Translations under genes and position numbers: made by a program
Shown: positions 33,335 to 44,933 of the stretch, piece after piece
How the letters are laid out: each line of letters starts with the position of its first letter
How positions within the stretch are numbered: the stretch's first letter is position 1
The notes under the pieces: model-generated
What the model was told of the DNA's origin: nothing
Database searches by the model: none
Seen by the model: the letters and a program-made list of their open reading frames with translations, nothing else
Source: Pseudopontixanthobacter vadosimaris
GTDB lineage: Bacteria; Pseudomonadota; Alphaproteobacteria; Sphingomonadales; Sphingomonadaceae
NCBI RefSeq assembly: GCF_012979275.1
Contig: NZ_JABASZ010000039.1
Coordinates: 62,001-126,000 of the forward strand
Direction of reading: 5' to 3'
DNA length: 64,000 bases

Positions 33335-35602
33335 ATGTCCGAAATCACGCCCGATACCGTCGAAGCTCACGGCTTCACTCCCGAAGAATACGCCCGCGTT
33401 CTGGAAGCCCTCGGGCGCGAGCCGAACCTGCTCGAACTCGGCATCTTCTCGGTCATGTGGTCGGAACATTGCAGCTACAAGTCGAGCCGCTTCCACCTGA
33501 AGAAGCTGCCGACAGAGGCCCCCTGGGTGATCTGCGGACCGGGCGAAAACGCGGGCGTGATCGACATCGGCGAAGCACCCGACGGGCGCAAGCTGGCGGC
33601 GATCTTCAAGATGGAAAGCCACAACCACCCCAGCTATATCGAACCCTATCAGGGCGCGGCCACCGGCGTCGGCGGCATCCTGCGCGACGTATTCACGATG
33701 GGCGCGCGTCCGGTGGCGAACCTCAACGCCCTGCGCTTCGGCAGGCCCGATCACCCCAAGATGAAGCATCTGGTGCAAGGCGTCGTCGCCGGCATCGGCG
33801 GCTACGGAAATTGCGTCGGCGTGCCGACGGTCGGCGGCGAAACCAATTTCGATGCCGCTTACGACGGCAATATATTGGTGAACGCGATGACGGTCGGCGT
33901 CGCCGACCAGGACCGGATCTTCTATTCCGCAGCGACGGGCGTGGGCAATCCCATCGTCTATGTGGGGTCGAAAACCGGGCGAGACGGTATTCACGGTGCC
34001 ACCATGGCCAGCGCCGATTTTGGCGACGATATCGAGGAAAAGCGCCCCACCGTTCAGGTCGGCGACCCCTTTGTCGAGAAGCTGCTGATCGAAGCCTGCC
34101 TCGAACTGATGGCGACCGATGCGATTGTCGCGATCCAGGACATGGGCGCTGCGGGCCTGACCTCCTCCAGCGTCGAAATGGCGACCGGCGGCAGGACCGG
34201 CATCCGGCTCGACATGGACCAGGTGCCCTGCCGCGAAGAGGGCATGACGCCTTATGAAATGATGCTGTCCGAAAGCCAGGAACGCATGTTGATGGTGCTG
34301 AAGCCGGGCCGCGAGGCCGAGGCGGAGGCGATCTTCCGCAAATGGGAGCTGGATTTCGCCATCATCGGTCAGGTCACCGATACGCAGCGCATGGAACTGG
34401 TGTTCGGCGGCGAAACGGTCTGCGACATCCCGCTCGGCCCGCTGGCTGAAAAGGCGCCCGAATACGAACGGCCCTTCCTGTCGCGCGAGGAATATGCGCA
34501 ATGGGCGAAGATCGAACCGCTTGGCGATCTGCCGGAGGTGACCGATATCGGTGCCGATCTGCTCAAGCTGATGGCCAGCCCTGCCCTCGCCTCCCGCCGC
34601 TGGATCAGCCAGCAATATGACAGCCAGGTGGGTGCCGATACTTTGCAGACGGGCGGCGATGCCGCCGTGGTCAGGGTGCATGGAACGCGCAAGGCGCTGG
34701 CCATGACGACGGACTGCACCCCGCGCTATTGCTATGCCGATCCTCATGAAGGCGGCAAGCAGGCCATCGCCGAAGCCTGGCGCAATCTCTGCGCTGTCGG
34801 TGCAAGGCCGCTGGCCGTGACCAACTGCCTCAATTTCGGCAATCCGCAGCGGCCTGAAATCATGGCGCAATTCGTCGGCTGCCTGCAGGGGATGGGAGAC
34901 GCCTGCCGCGCGCTGGACTTCCCCATCGTGAGCGGAAACGTGTCGCTCTACAATGAAAGCAAGGCAACCGGCGGTGGCAGCGCAATTCTGCCCACACCGG
35001 CCATTGGCGGCGTCGGGATCATCGAGGATCATGGCGCGATGATGACCTTGGGCTTCAAGGCGGAAGGCGAGGAGATTCTGGTTCTCGGGCGGCAGAATTC
35101 TGCCACGGATGCTGCGATCGGCCAGTCCGTCTGGCTGCGCGAAGTGGCAGGAAAAAAGGCCGGTGCGCCGCCCCCCGTCGATCTCGATCACGAGCGGCAA
35201 GTCGGCGAAGTCGTACGCAAGCTTATCCAGGATCGCAAGGTAACTGCCGTCCACGATGTCAGCGATGGCGGGTTGGTCGTCACGCTTGCCGAAATGGCAC
35301 TCGCCGGGCGCATTGGTGCCGCGCTAGAGGCGGATCCGGACAGCGATGGTCGTGCATTCTTTGCCGAAACACAGGGTGTTTACGTCGTCACCGTGCCGCG
35401 CGGAACGAGCGACACCGTGGGAATGGCGGCGGCCGAAGCAGGCCTGACTTGTGAACGGCTGGGCACGACCGGCGGTGATGCCATTACCCTGACCCGCTCC
35501 GGCAATGACGCTAACAGCACCGACGCAATCCGCTGCTCCGTCAGCCTTGCCGCCCTGCGCGAGGCTCATGAGAGCTTCGTCCGCGACTGGATGGACGTCT
35601 AG
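33335..35602 (+). CDS. purL: Phosphoribosylformylglycinamidine synthase subunit PurL
   Basis: ATP-dependent amidation step of purine synthesis. It has 755 residues, the short PurL type that needs separate PurS and PurQ partners, which are not in this window. Landmarks are [13 protein letters not shown] near 38, [25 protein letters not shown] near 92, [11 protein letters not shown]-type sequence near 450, and the C-terminal AIRM-like ATP-binding domain. The ATG at 33335 lies after AAGGCG. Confidence 0.97.
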   Translation: MSEITPDTVEAHGFTPEEYARVLEALGREPNLLELGIFSVMWSEHCSYKSSRFHLKKLPTEAPWVICGPGENAGVIDIGEAPDGRKLAAIFKMESHNHPSYIEPYQGAATGVGGILRDVFTMGARPVANLNALRFGRPDHPKMKHLVQGVVAGIGGYGNCVGVPTVGGETNFDAAYDGNILVNAMTVGVADQDRIFYSAATGVGNPIVYVGSKTGRDGIHGATMASADFGDDIEEKRPTVQVGDPFVEKLLIEACLELMATDAIVAIQDMGAAGLTSSSVEMATGGRTGIRLDMDQVPCREEGMTPYEMMLSESQERMLMVLKPGREAEAEAIFRKWELDFAIIGQVTDTQRMELVFGGETVCDIPLGPLAEKAPEYERPFLSREEYAQWAKIEPLGDLPEVTDIGADLLKLMASPALASRRWISQQYDSQVGADTLQTGGDAAVVRVHGTRKALAMTTDCTPRYCYADPHEGGKQAIAEAWRNLCAVGARPLAVTNCLNFGNPQRPEIMAQFVGCLQGMGDACRALDFPIVSGNVSLYNESKATGGGSAILPTPAIGGVGIIEDHGAMMTLGFKAEGEEILVLGRQNSATDAAIGQSVWLREVAGKKAGAPPPVDLDHERQVGEVVRKLIQDRKVTAVHDVSDGGLVVTLAEMALAGRIGAALEADPDSDGRAFFAETQGVYVVTVPRGTSDTVGMAAAEAGLTCERLGTTGGDAITLTRSGNDANSTDAIRCSVSLAALREAHESFVRDWMDV

Positions 35603-35620
35603 CGCAGCGCAGGCCCGGGG

Positions 35621-36466
35621 TCAGGCAGGTTCCTTCGCGGCTTCCTTGCCCAGCAGATCGTAAGGATCGATACTTTCCCCCTGCCAGATGCGGTGGCATT
35701 CGCGGTAGCGTACGGGCGGGTCGATGTTCAACTCGCGGCGCGCGTCATCCAGCGGTTTCGCTAGCAGTTCCATGATCGACAGATCGGCTATGCGCGGGCA
35801 TTTGCGCCCGGCAAGCTGGGCTTCGCGCACCGCCTTCAGCACCGGCGCTTCACTCTCGATCTGGCCGCGTAAATTCAGCGCCCCGGCATAGGCGATGAAC
35901 AGATTGGCCTTTCCGCCGTTCTGTTCATAGGTGAAGGCCAGCACGCATTGTTCGCCCAGGGCATCGCGGCCATAGCCGGTAAGGATGTGCAGCAGATCAT
36001 GCGTGTCCCGCCGCCGGTCGCCATACCATTCGGCCAGATCGCCGTAGCGCGGGCGGTCGCCCCGGCATTTGTCGGCTTCGGCCACCAGGCCCGCCGCGCT
36101 CAGCCCCTCGCGCTCCATGAAGGTGACATAGGCGTCGGCAACGCTGCCCTTCGGCATATTCCGCAAGGCGTCGTGATCGTCCAGCAGGGCCGGCAGATTG
36201 CGTTCATGCACGCGCATCTGCTCGCCATGGTCGCTCAGCGCGAAGGCGCGGGCTGCCGGCATGAACTTGCTGGACGGCAGGGCTTCGAAGATATGGAAGA
36301 CATGCGCCGTGTTTTCCTTGTCCTTCAACAATTCGCGGAAGTGGTGAAGCGCCTTCAGCGGGCGCTTGCGCGTCTTCGGACGGTCGGGATGCACCAGAAG
36401 GGTACCGTCGCGGGCGCATTCCGCACGGGACACAGGGCTGTCGTGAATGGCGGTGTGATCGGTCAT
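35621..36466 (-). CDS. COQ4 homologue (ubiquinone biosynthesis)
   Basis: 281 residues. The COQ4 zinc motif HDxxH(x11)E is intact as HDLLHILTGYGRDALGEQ near residues 155-172. COQ4 was first known from mitochondria and is required for coenzyme Q assembly; bacterial homologues occur in alphaproteobacteria. The ATG at 36466 (MTDHTAIHD) has AAGGGA before it; an upstream in-frame ATG is possible. It is convergent with purL and has no ubiquinone genes next to it. The role is inferred from the motif. Confidence 0.85.
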   Translation of the reverse strand: MTDHTAIHDSPVSRAECARDGTLLVHPDRPKTRKRPLKALHHFRELLKDKENTAHVFHIFEALPSSKFMPAARAFALSDHGEQMRVHERNLPALLDDHDALRNMPKGSVADAYVTFMEREGLSAAGLVAEADKCRGDRPRYGDLAEWYGDRRRDTHDLLHILTGYGRDALGEQCVLAFTYEQNGGKANLFIAYAGALNLRGQIESEAPVLKAVREAQLAGRKCPRIADLSIMELLAKPLDDARRELNIDPPVRYRECHRIWQGESIDPYDLLGKEAAKEPA

Positions 36467-36527
36467 GGCGCATCCCTTACTAACATTCATGTCAATATAG
36501 CATGGATGTCGCGGGTTGCCAGCCCCG

Positions 36528-37412
36528 TCAATTGCTCACCCATTCCTCGCGCGGGATCTCCAGCAGCTTCAGGATCGCGGTACAATCGCCGCGTTCGATC
36601 CAGCCGTCGGCTTTTTCGCGCAGGGCGGGCTTCGCCCGATAGGCCATCCCGTGAGTCGCAGCCTCGATCATCGCCACATCGTTAGCCCCGTCGCCCGCAG
36701 CCATGCTCACGGCCTTGGATCCGAGGCGTTCCATCTCCTCCAGAAGCACGCGGCGCTTCGCATCCCCGTCGACGATCACCCCCTCCAGCGCGCCCGTCAG
36801 CCGACCGTCCCGTATGGCGAGCCGGTTACCTACAACGCGGTCGAAGCCGAGCCGCTCCGCCACCGGATCGGCAAAATGATGAAACCCGCCGGTAACCAGC
36901 ACCGTGTGACATCCCCGTGCCTTCAGCGTGGCGACCAGCGTTCGGGCGCCGGGCGTCGCGGAGATGCGTTCTTCCAGACACTGGCGAACCGCATCCTCCT
37001 CCAGCCCTTCAAGCAGGCCGACCCGTTCCCTCAATGCCGATTCGAAGTCGAGTCCCCCCTGCATCGCGCGTTCCGTGATCGCGGATATCTGCGGCTTCAA
37101 CCCGGCGAAATCGGCCAGTTCGTCGATGCATTCCTGCCCGATCATCGTCGAATCCATGTCGGACACGAACAATTGCGGCTCGCGAATATCGCCGGGCGCC
37201 ACCAGCATGTCGGCCGGAGCGAAATGCGCGTCCAATATGGCGCGAAACTGCGCCGGATCGCCATGCGGCAGGGCGATCTGCAGAACGTCACCACAGAAAT
37301 CGAGCATCTGCGCCACGGCGACCGGCATCCCGGCTTCGGACAGGGCCGCACTGGCACGGTCAAGGCGCATTTCCAATGTCAGCGGGTCTGCTATCAACCG
37401 GGCGATGGGCAA
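36528..37412 (-). CDS. serB: Phosphoserine phosphatase
   Basis: Final step of serine synthesis. HAD-family enzyme of ~294 residues. DxDxT is SDMDSTMIGQECIDELADFAG near residue 84, motif II is LVTGGFHHFADP near 175, and motif III/IV is GDGANDVAMIEAA near 247. An N-terminal ACT-like region precedes the catalytic domain. The start appears to be a TTG at 37412 with AGGAG 8 bases upstream; the frame stays open to 37547. It is divergent from miaA with essentially no spacer. Confidence 0.93.
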   Translation of the reverse strand: MPIARLIADPLTLEMRLDRASAALSEAGMPVAVAQMLDFCGDVLQIALPHGDPAQFRAILDAHFAPADMLVAPGDIREPQLFVSDMDSTMIGQECIDELADFAGLKPQISAITERAMQGGLDFESALRERVGLLEGLEEDAVRQCLEERISATPGARTLVATLKARGCHTVLVTGGFHHFADPVAERLGFDRVVGNRLAIRDGRLTGALEGVIVDGDAKRRVLLEEMERLGSKAVSMAAGDGANDVAMIEAATHGMAYRAKPALREKADGWIERGDCTAILKLLEIPREEWVSN

Positions 37413-37413
37413 G

Positions 37414-38394
37414 ATGGTCTCTCCTGAAAATGGCGCGAAACCGCCGCTGGCGCTCATCGCAGGGCCGACCGCCAGCGGCAAGAGCGATTCAGCCGTCGAT
37501 CTGGCGCTGTCGCTGGGTCGGGCTGGAATGAGAGCGTCGGTGATCAACGCCGACAGCGCGCAGGTCTATGGCGACCTTCGCATCATCAGCGCGAGGCCCG
37601 GGCCGCGGGACATGCGCGGGGTGGAGCACCTGCTGTATGGCACATGGGACGGGGCCACCCCCTGCTCTGCCGCCGATTGGGCCGAAGCGGCGAAGGTGGA
37701 GATTGCCCGGCTGCATCAGGAAGGCGGCATCCCGATCCTGTGCGGCGGCACCGGCATGTATATGCGTGTGCTGCTCGACGGCATCGCGCCCGTGCCGCCC
37801 ATCGCCGACGAAATACGCGAAGGGGTGCGCGCGCTGTCCGGGGCGGAGGCGCGCCTCGCCCTTGAAAGCGAGGATGGCAAGGCTGCGGAATGGCTGGCAC
37901 CGGGTGACACCGGCCGCACCATGCGTGCGCTGGAGGTGGTGCGCGCGACGGGCCGCCCGCTTGCCGACTGGCAGAAGGAAAAATCGGGCGGCATTGGCGA
38001 TACTGTTTCGCTGCACCCGGCCCTGTTGCTGCCGGAGCGGGAGGAACTCTACCGCCGCTGCGATATGCGCTTCCGCAAGATGATCGACCGGGGCGCCGTG
38101 GACGAGGTCCGTGCGCTGCTTGCCCGCAATCTCGATCTGGCGCTTCCGGTCATGCGCGCCATTGGCGTTCCGGAAATTGCAGCCTTCCTTGCCGGCGAGG
38201 CCACGGAGGACGAAATGATTGCCAGAGGGCAGCAGGCGACCCGCAACTACGCGAAGCGGCAGTTCACATGGTTCAACCGGCAACCGCCGGCTGAATGGCC
38301 AAGGCTGAGCTGCGGCAGAGGGTTGGCGCCCTTCCTTGCGGAAAGAATGTTACCCGTAATGAGGTTGACACGCAATAATCTAAGCAGTAGGTAA
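37414..38394 (+). CDS. miaA: tRNA dimethylallyltransferase
   Basis: Adds the isopentenyl group to A37 of tRNAs that read U-starting codons. It has 326 residues. The P-loop is AGPTASGKS near residue 15, followed by VINADSAQVYGDLRIISARP, LCGGTGMYMRVLLDGI near 110, and RQFTWFNRQ near 285. Either the ATG at 37414 or the one at 37405 may be used. It precedes the ilv region. Confidence 0.95.
   Translation: MVSPENGAKPPLALIAGPTASGKSDSAVDLALSLGRAGMRASVINADSAQVYGDLRIISARPGPRDMRGVEHLLYGTWDGATPCSAADWAEAAKVEIARLHQEGGIPILCGGTGMYMRVLLDGIAPVPPIADEIREGVRALSGAEARLALESEDGKAAEWLAPGDTGRTMRALEVVRATGRPLADWQKEKSGGIGDTVSLHPALLLPEREELYRRCDMRFRKMIDRGAVDEVRALLARNLDLALPVMRAIGVPEIAAFLAGEATEDEMIARGQQATRNYAKRQFTWFNRQPPAEWPRLSCGRGLAPFLAERMLPVMRLTRNNLSSR
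38365..38393 (+). promoter_or_regulatory. Candidate sigma-70 promoter for ilvBNC
   Basis: TTGACA at 38365-38370, a 17-base spacer, then TAGGTA at 38388-38393. The -35 matches consensus exactly; the -10 matches poorly. It lies inside the last codons of miaA. Transcription would begin near 38400, upstream of the leader ORF and hairpin. Confidence 0.4.
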
Positions 38395-38413
38395 GCTACT
38401 CGCCGGCATAACC

Positions 38414-38515
38414 ATGGCCGGTTGCAACCTTCATCTCCGGCCCGGTACGTTCCCCCACGTATCGGGCCGGTCCGGTAAAAACCCGAATTGCGAATCGCCG
38501 AAAGGGACATTGTGA
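38414..38515 (+). CDS. Possible leader ORF upstream of ilvB
   Basis: An ATG at 38414 opens a 33-codon frame (begins [11 protein letters not shown]) that ends at the TGA at 38513-38515, overlapping the ilvB GTG (38512-38514). It has three Leu and one Val codon and no clear ribosome-binding site. It spans a strong hairpin. If translated, it could couple translation to ilvB or sense leader folding. There is no protein-level evidence and it could be chance. Confidence 0.3.
   Translation: MAGCNLHLRPGTFPHVSGRSGKNPNCESPKGTL
38437..38470 (+). promoter_or_regulatory. Hairpin in the ilvB leader
   Basis: 14-nt arms (38437-38450 and 38457-38470) pair over their full length with one G-T pair, loop TCCCCC. 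No T-run follows. It sits between miaA and ilvB and is the most stable structure in the leader. It may be an attenuator-like element or a miaA 3' end. Confidence 0.55.
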
Positions 38516-40280
38516 GCGAGGAACGAAGCGGAGCGTCCATCCTGGTCGAATGCCTGGTGCGGCAGGGTGTGGAATTCGTCTTCGGTTATCCCGGCGGCGC
38601 GGTGCTGCCGATCTATGACGAACTCTATGAAGATGAGCGTCTGCGCCATATCCTCGCTCGGCACGAAGCCGGCGCTGCCCATGCGGCCGAGGGCTATGCC
38701 CGGTCGACCGGCCGACCCGGCGTGGTTCTGGTAACGTCGGGGCCGGGTGCGACGAATGCCGTGACGGGCATCGCCGATGCCTATATGGATTCCATTCCGC
38801 TGGTCATCATCACCGGCCAGGTTCCAACCACTCTGATCGGCAGCGATGCATTCCAGGAAGCGGACACCGTCGGCATCACCCGGCATTGCACCAAGCACAA
38901 TTACCTCGTGCAGGATCCCGCCAGTCTGGCAGCGACGATCGACGAGGCATTCCGCATCGCCACCAGCGGCCGCCCCGGCCCTGTCCTGATCGACATTCCG
39001 AAGGATGTGCAGATCGCCACTGCCATCTTCACCGCAGGTGACGAAGGCTGCTCCAGCCAGGCGAAGGCTCCGCCCAGCACGCGGCGCTACGCCCCGCAAA
39101 TGCGCGGCACGGAAGAAGCGATCGCCCGCGCGGTGGAACTGCTGGCCACGGCCGAGGCTCCGGTGTTCTACACCGGCGGCGGGGTGATCAATTCAGGGCC
39201 GCGCGCCAGCCGGTTGCTGCGCCAGTTGCAGGGGCTGACCGGCGCGCCCGTTACCTCCACCCTGATGGGCCTCGGCGCATTTCCCGCCGACGATGCCGCC
39301 TGGCTGGGAATGCTGGGGATGCACGGCACCTATGAGGCAAACATGGCGATGAACCGCTGCGACCTGATGGTCTGCATCGGTGCGCGCTTCGACGACCGGG
39401 TGACGGGCCGCCTCGATGCGTTCTCACCGGGTTCGACGAAGATCCACATCGATATCGACCGCGCGTCGATCAACAAGACCGTGCCCGTCGATCTTCCGAT
39501 CGTCGGCGACTGCGCCGAAATTCTGGCGCAATTGCTCGAACGCTGGGGAGATACGAAGCCGCAGGACCTCAGCGAATTCAAGGCGCGTATTGCCGGCTGG
39601 CGCGCGCGGGACTGCCTTGCCTTTCCCGAGGATGGGCGGGCGCTGATGCCGCAGAAGGCGGTCACCCGCCTGTTCGAGAAATCGCGTCATCTCGACCCGA
39701 TCGTCACGACCGAGGTCGGCCAGCACCAGATGTGGGCGGCGCAATATTTCCATTTCTTCCAGCCCAATAAATGGCTCACCAGCGGGGGGCTCGGCACCAT
39801 GGGCTATGGCCTGCCCGCCGCGATCGGCGCGCAGCTCGGCAATCCCGATACGCTGGTCATCGACATAGCGGGCGAAGCAAGCATCCAGATGAACATCCAG
39901 GAACTCGGCACCGCCAGCCAGTACCGGCTGCCGATCAAGCTGTTCATCCTCAATAACGAATTCATGGGCATGGTCCGTCAATGGCAGGAACTGACCTATG
40001 AAAGCCGCTATTCCAATTCCTATTCCGACAGTCTGCCCGATTTCGTCGCCTTGGCGGAAGCCTACGGCTGGAAGGGTATCCGTATCCACGACGAGAGCGA
40101 GCTGGATGGGGGCATCGACGCCATGCTGGCGCATGACGGGCCGGTGCTGGTGGATTGCCGCGTGTCGAAGGATGCCAATTGCTATCCCATGATCCCCAGC
40201 GGCGCGGCGCATACCGACATGCTGATGTATGGCGACGAGATCGCCGCCAATCTCGACGATGCGGCCAAGGCGCTGGTCTG

Positions 40281-40281
<1 letters not shown>
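38512..40281 (+). CDS. ilvB: Acetolactate synthase large subunit
   Basis: ThDP enzyme for the first common step of Val, Leu and Ile synthesis. It has 589 residues. [15 protein letters not shown] with [15 protein letters not shown] (catalytic Glu) is at the N terminus, and [11 protein letters not shown] and [14 protein letters not shown] are in the ThDP domain. The usual GDG of the ThDP motif reads GEAS here, a variant I recall from other alphaproteobacteria. The GTG start at 38512 has AAAGGG before it; a TTG at 38488 is in frame. ilvN follows with a one-base overlap. Confidence 0.97.
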
Positions 40282-41865
<1,584 letters not shown>

Positions 41866-41909
41866 ATCGCTGCGGCAGCGTTGACCAAAGACAGGCGAAA
41901 GGGATCACC

Positions 41910-42302
41910 ATGCACAGGATGACACTGGCGGCGCTTGCCTCCGGTCTGATGATCGCCGGATGCGGCGACACTACCGAGGCGGAGGATGTGCCGCCCACGG
42001 ATATGATCGCCGCGCGGGCCGATCAGCCGGAGGCGGTGCCCTATCCGGATTCCGCGCGACAGATCCCCGAGGTAGCGCCCGATCCTGCGGCGCGCAGCGA
42101 TTGCAATGCGGACATCGCGCAGGTTTTCGTCGGCGATATGGCCGATGCGGAAACACGCGGCCGCCTGTTGTCCGAAGTGGCACCGATCACGACGGTGCGC
42201 TGGGTCGGACCGGGTGAAGCCACGACGGACGATCTGGATGCCGATCGCCTGAACGTGATGCTGGACGCAAGCGGTGCAATCACGGGCACACGATGCGGAT
42301 AG
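41910..42302 (+). CDS. I78 peptidase-inhibitor family lipoprotein
   Basis: 130 residues. A lipoprotein signal with lipobox IAGC (Cys18) is followed by a Pro/Ala-rich linker and a C-terminal domain of ~65 residues. The closing DRLNVMLDASGAITGTRCG pattern with VRWVGPG resembles the I78 (Aspergillus elastase inhibitor) family, which has one Cys at each end of the domain (near residues 65 and 129). It may protect the envelope from external proteases; that is inferred. It lies 44 bp after ilvC. Confidence 0.75.
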   Translation: MHRMTLAALASGLMIAGCGDTTEAEDVPPTDMIAARADQPEAVPYPDSARQIPEVAPDPAARSDCNADIAQVFVGDMADAETRGRLLSEVAPITTVRWVGPGEATTDDLDADRLNVMLDASGAITGTRCG

Positions 42303-42348
42303 GATCGCACGGGAAGCATTACATTAATTTGCAGAAGCGGAGCATTTC

Positions 42349-42999
42349 ATGAACAGGATCATCAGCACAGGCCTGGCTGCCCTCGCCCTGACGGTTGGCG
42401 CCGTCGGCCTCAACGCGCAGCAATCGGGCGAACTGCCCGGTGTGGTCGATCCGTCGCGCGTGTCCGGCGGCACTTATCAGGTCGACTCCAGTCACACGCT
42501 GGTCGGCTGGCGCGTCAATCATTTCGGCTTCAACGATTATTTTGGCCTGTTCGGCGATATGCGGGGATCGCTCACGATCGACCCTGCCAATCTGGCGTCT
42601 GCGCGGGTGGATATCACGATCCCTCTCGATGCCGTCACGGTGACCAGCGAAGGGCTGCGCGATCACCTGCTGCGGCCGGGCAAAGACGGTGCGGAGCCGG
42701 ACTTTTTCGGCGCCTCGCCCGCACCCGCGCGATTCATATCCACGCGGGTGACGCCGAATGCCGATGGCAGGAGCGCCACCATCCTCGGCAATCTCACCAT
42801 GAACGGGGTGACCAGACCGGTGCTGATCGCGGCGGAATTCACGGGGGCGGGGGCAAACCCGATGAACCAGCGCGAGACCATCGGTTTCGAAGGACGCGCG
42901 CTGATCGAAAGATCGGAATTCGGCATCGACTACGGGCTTCCGGTCATCTCCGACGAGGTTGAACTGAACCTCACCGCCGCTTTCGAAAAGCTGCGTTAG
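42349..42999 (+). CDS. YceI family periplasmic protein
   Basis: 216 residues. A signal peptide (MNRIISTGLAALALTVGAVG) is followed by a lipocalin-like YceI domain: GGTYQVDSSHTLVGWRVNHFGF, FSG-like GDMRGSLTIDPA, and a C-terminal FGIDYGLPVISDEVELNLTAAFEKL. YceI proteins bind isoprenoid-type lipids such as polyprenyls in some bacteria. Cargo here is unknown. Confidence 0.9.
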   Translation: MNRIISTGLAALALTVGAVGLNAQQSGELPGVVDPSRVSGGTYQVDSSHTLVGWRVNHFGFNDYFGLFGDMRGSLTIDPANLASARVDITIPLDAVTVTSEGLRDHLLRPGKDGAEPDFFGASPAPARFISTRVTPNADGRSATILGNLTMNGVTRPVLIAAEFTGAGANPMNQRETIGFEGRALIERSEFGIDYGLPVISDEVELNLTAAFEKLR

Positions 43000-43020
43000 G
43001 ACAGAAAAGCAGCTCCAGAC

Positions 43021-43049
43021 TTGCCAACGGCGCAACATTGCGCGATGAT
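43021..43049 (+). promoter_or_regulatory. Candidate promoter of the leuA leader
   Basis: TTGCCA at 43021-43026, 17-base spacer, GATGAT at 43044-43049. Both boxes are partial matches to sigma-70 consensus. Transcription would begin near 43056, right at the leader-peptide ATG. Confidence 0.3.
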
Positions 43050-43056
43050 AGTGGGG

Positions 43057-43107
43057 ATGACACGCAACGGATCGGTTCTTCTACGACTTATGCGCCCCTG
43101 GGCGTAG
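43057..43107 (+). promoter_or_regulatory. Putative leuA leader peptide
   Basis: A 16-codon ORF, MTRNGSVLLRLMRPWA, preceded by GTGGGG. It contains GTT-CTT-CTA-CGA-CTT, i.e. three Leu codons and one Val within five codons. The 3' end of the ORF overlaps the left arm of a hairpin at 43094-43144. This is the layout of a ribosome-mediated attenuator responding to leucine. The number of Leu codons is modest, so it is a candidate only. Confidence 0.5.
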
Positions 43108-43144
43108 GCTGGCGCGCTTTCCAGGCGCGCTCGCGCCCAGGGGC
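43094..43144 (+). promoter_or_regulatory. Leader hairpin upstream of leuA
   Basis: Perfect 11-bp outer stem: GCCCCTGGGCG (43094-43104) with CGCCCAGGGGC (43134-43144). A nested GCGCGC/GCGCGC stem (43112-43117, 43125-43130) competes with a CTGG/CCAG stem. The left outer arm lies in the last codons of the leader peptide. There is no clear T-run, so the effect may be on translation rather than termination. Confidence 0.55.
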
Positions 43145-43200
43145 CTGCCACAACGCAAACCCGAACCCGATTCCATTTCCGTCGCGAGTTGCTTTTCCCC

Positions 43201-44886
43201 ATGACCACAATGCAGCAGGCGGCCGGCAAATACCGGCCCTTCCCCGCCATTCATCTGCCCGACCGCCAATGGCCCTCCCGCACCATCACGGCCCCGCCGC
43301 GCTGGCTTTCCACCGATCTGCGCGACGGCAACCAGGCGATCGTCGATCCAATGGATGCGGTGAAGAAAAACCGCTTTTTCGACCTGCTGGTCGAGATTGG
43401 CGTGAAGGAGATCGAGATCGGTTTCCCCAGCGCCGGATCGACGGAGTTCGACTTCATTTCCGGGCTGATCCGGTCGGGCCGGATACCGGATGATGTGATC
43501 GTGCAGGTGCTCACCCAGTCGCGCGAGGATCTGATCCGCACCAGCTTCGCCAGCCTCGACGGCGCGCATTCGGCCATTGTGCATCTCTATAATGCGGTAT
43601 CGCCCGCCTGGCGCGACATCGTCTTCCGCATGAGCCGCCAAGAGGTGAAGGACATCGCCGTCGCAGGAGCTAAAGTGATGCGGGATGAAGCCGCTAAACA
43701 GCCGGGCACGCAGTGGCATTTCCAATATTCGCCCGAGACATTCTCGACGGCGGAACTCGATTTCAGCCTGGAGGTTTGCGAAGCGGTCATGGCTGTGCTG
43801 GCGCCCACCGCCGATCATCCGATCATCCTGAACCTGCCCGCGACGGTAGAGGCCGCGACGCCCAACATCTACGCCGATCAGGTCGAATATTTCATCCGCA
43901 ATCTGCCGAACCGCGATGCTGCAATCATCAGCCTGCACACGCATAATGATCGCGGTACCGGCGTGGCAGCGGCGGAACTGGGCCTGATGGCGGGCGCCGA
44001 CCGGGTGGAGGGCTGCATGTTCGGCAATGGCGAACGCACCGGCAATTGCTGCCTCGTCACCGTGGCGCTCAACCTTTATACGCAAGGCGTCGATCCCGAC
44101 CTCGATTTTTCGAATATCGACCGGGTGATCCGCACCGTGGAATATTGCAACCAGCTGCCGGTGGATGCGCGCCATCCCTATGGCGGCGAACTGGTCTTCA
44201 CGGCATTTTCCGGCAGCCATCAGGACGCCATCAAGAAAGGGTTCGCCGAGCGCGAGGCGCAGAACGATACGCTTTGGCGCGTGCCTTACCTGCCCATCGA
44301 TCCCGCCGATCTGGGCCGAACCTACGAGGCGGTCATCCGCGTCAATTCGCAGAGCGGCAAGGGCGGCTTCGCCTGGGTGCTGGAACAGGACCAGGGTCTG
44401 AAACTGCCCAAGGGGATGCAGGCCGATTTCTCCCGCTCCGTCCAGACGCTGGCCGATGACCTTGGGCGCGAACTCACCGCCGAAGACATCTGGCAGGCAT
44501 TTTGCACAACCTATCACATCGGTCCGGGCGAGAAGCTGCTGCAACTGGTGGATTACGAGGAATCCCGCGGTTCCGACGGATCGGCGATCTTCACCGGAAC
44601 GGTCGAAGTCGCAGGCGAACAACAGCGCGTGTCCGGGCGCGGCAATGGTTTGATCTCTTCCGTCGTGGCGACAATGGAGGAAGCGTTCGGCATCAACCTC
44701 GAGGTCGTCGACTACACCGAACATGCGCTGGGTTCGGGGCGCGATGCCAGGGCGGCCGCCTATCTGGAATGCCGCGACGGGGACGGGAGCACCGTCTGGG
44801 GATGCGGCATCGATGAAAATGTCGCGACCGCCAGCATCCGCGCTGTCTTGAGCGCGGCGAACACGATCCTGAGGGCATCGAGTTAG
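43201..44886 (+). CDS. leuA: 2-isopropylmalate synthase
   Basis: First committed step of leucine synthesis. It has 561 residues, the long LeuA form with a C-terminal regulatory domain. [15 protein letters not shown] (metal site) is near residue 36, [38 protein letters not shown] is near 242-280, and the LeuA-dimer regulatory domain starts at ~420. The ATG at 43201 is the best start; the frame opens 4 codons earlier. It is separated from ilvC by the I78 and YceI genes. Confidence 0.97.
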   Translation: MTTMQQAAGKYRPFPAIHLPDRQWPSRTITAPPRWLSTDLRDGNQAIVDPMDAVKKNRFFDLLVEIGVKEIEIGFPSAGSTEFDFISGLIRSGRIPDDVIVQVLTQSREDLIRTSFASLDGAHSAIVHLYNAVSPAWRDIVFRMSRQEVKDIAVAGAKVMRDEAAKQPGTQWHFQYSPETFSTAELDFSLEVCEAVMAVLAPTADHPIILNLPATVEAATPNIYADQVEYFIRNLPNRDAAIISLHTHNDRGTGVAAAELGLMAGADRVEGCMFGNGERTGNCCLVTVALNLYTQGVDPDLDFSNIDRVIRTVEYCNQLPVDARHPYGGELVFTAFSGSHQDAIKKGFAEREAQNDTLWRVPYLPIDPADLGRTYEAVIRVNSQSGKGGFAWVLEQDQGLKLPKGMQADFSRSVQTLADDLGRELTAEDIWQAFCTTYHIGPGEKLLQLVDYEESRGSDGSAIFTGTVEVAGEQQRVSGRGNGLISSVVATMEEAFGINLEVVDYTEHALGSGRDARAAAYLECRDGDGSTVWGCGIDENVATASIRAVLSAANTILRASS

Positions 44887-44888
44887 GC

Positions 44889-44924
44889 CGAAAACGGGCC
44901 GCTGGTGGCAGCGGCCCGTTTTCG
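44889..44924. terminator. Bidirectional terminator between leuA and the nitronate monooxygenase gene
   Basis: Perfect 16-bp stem (44889-44904 with 44909-44924), loop GTGG, with A-tracts on the left arm and T-tracts on the right. It sits exactly between two convergent genes and should stop transcription from both sides. Confidence 0.9.
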
Positions 44925-44933
44925 ATGTGACAG

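Noticed and set aside
33104-35254. 716-residue minus-strand frame opposite purL
   Set aside because: Antisense shadow of purL that also overlaps the start of xseB.
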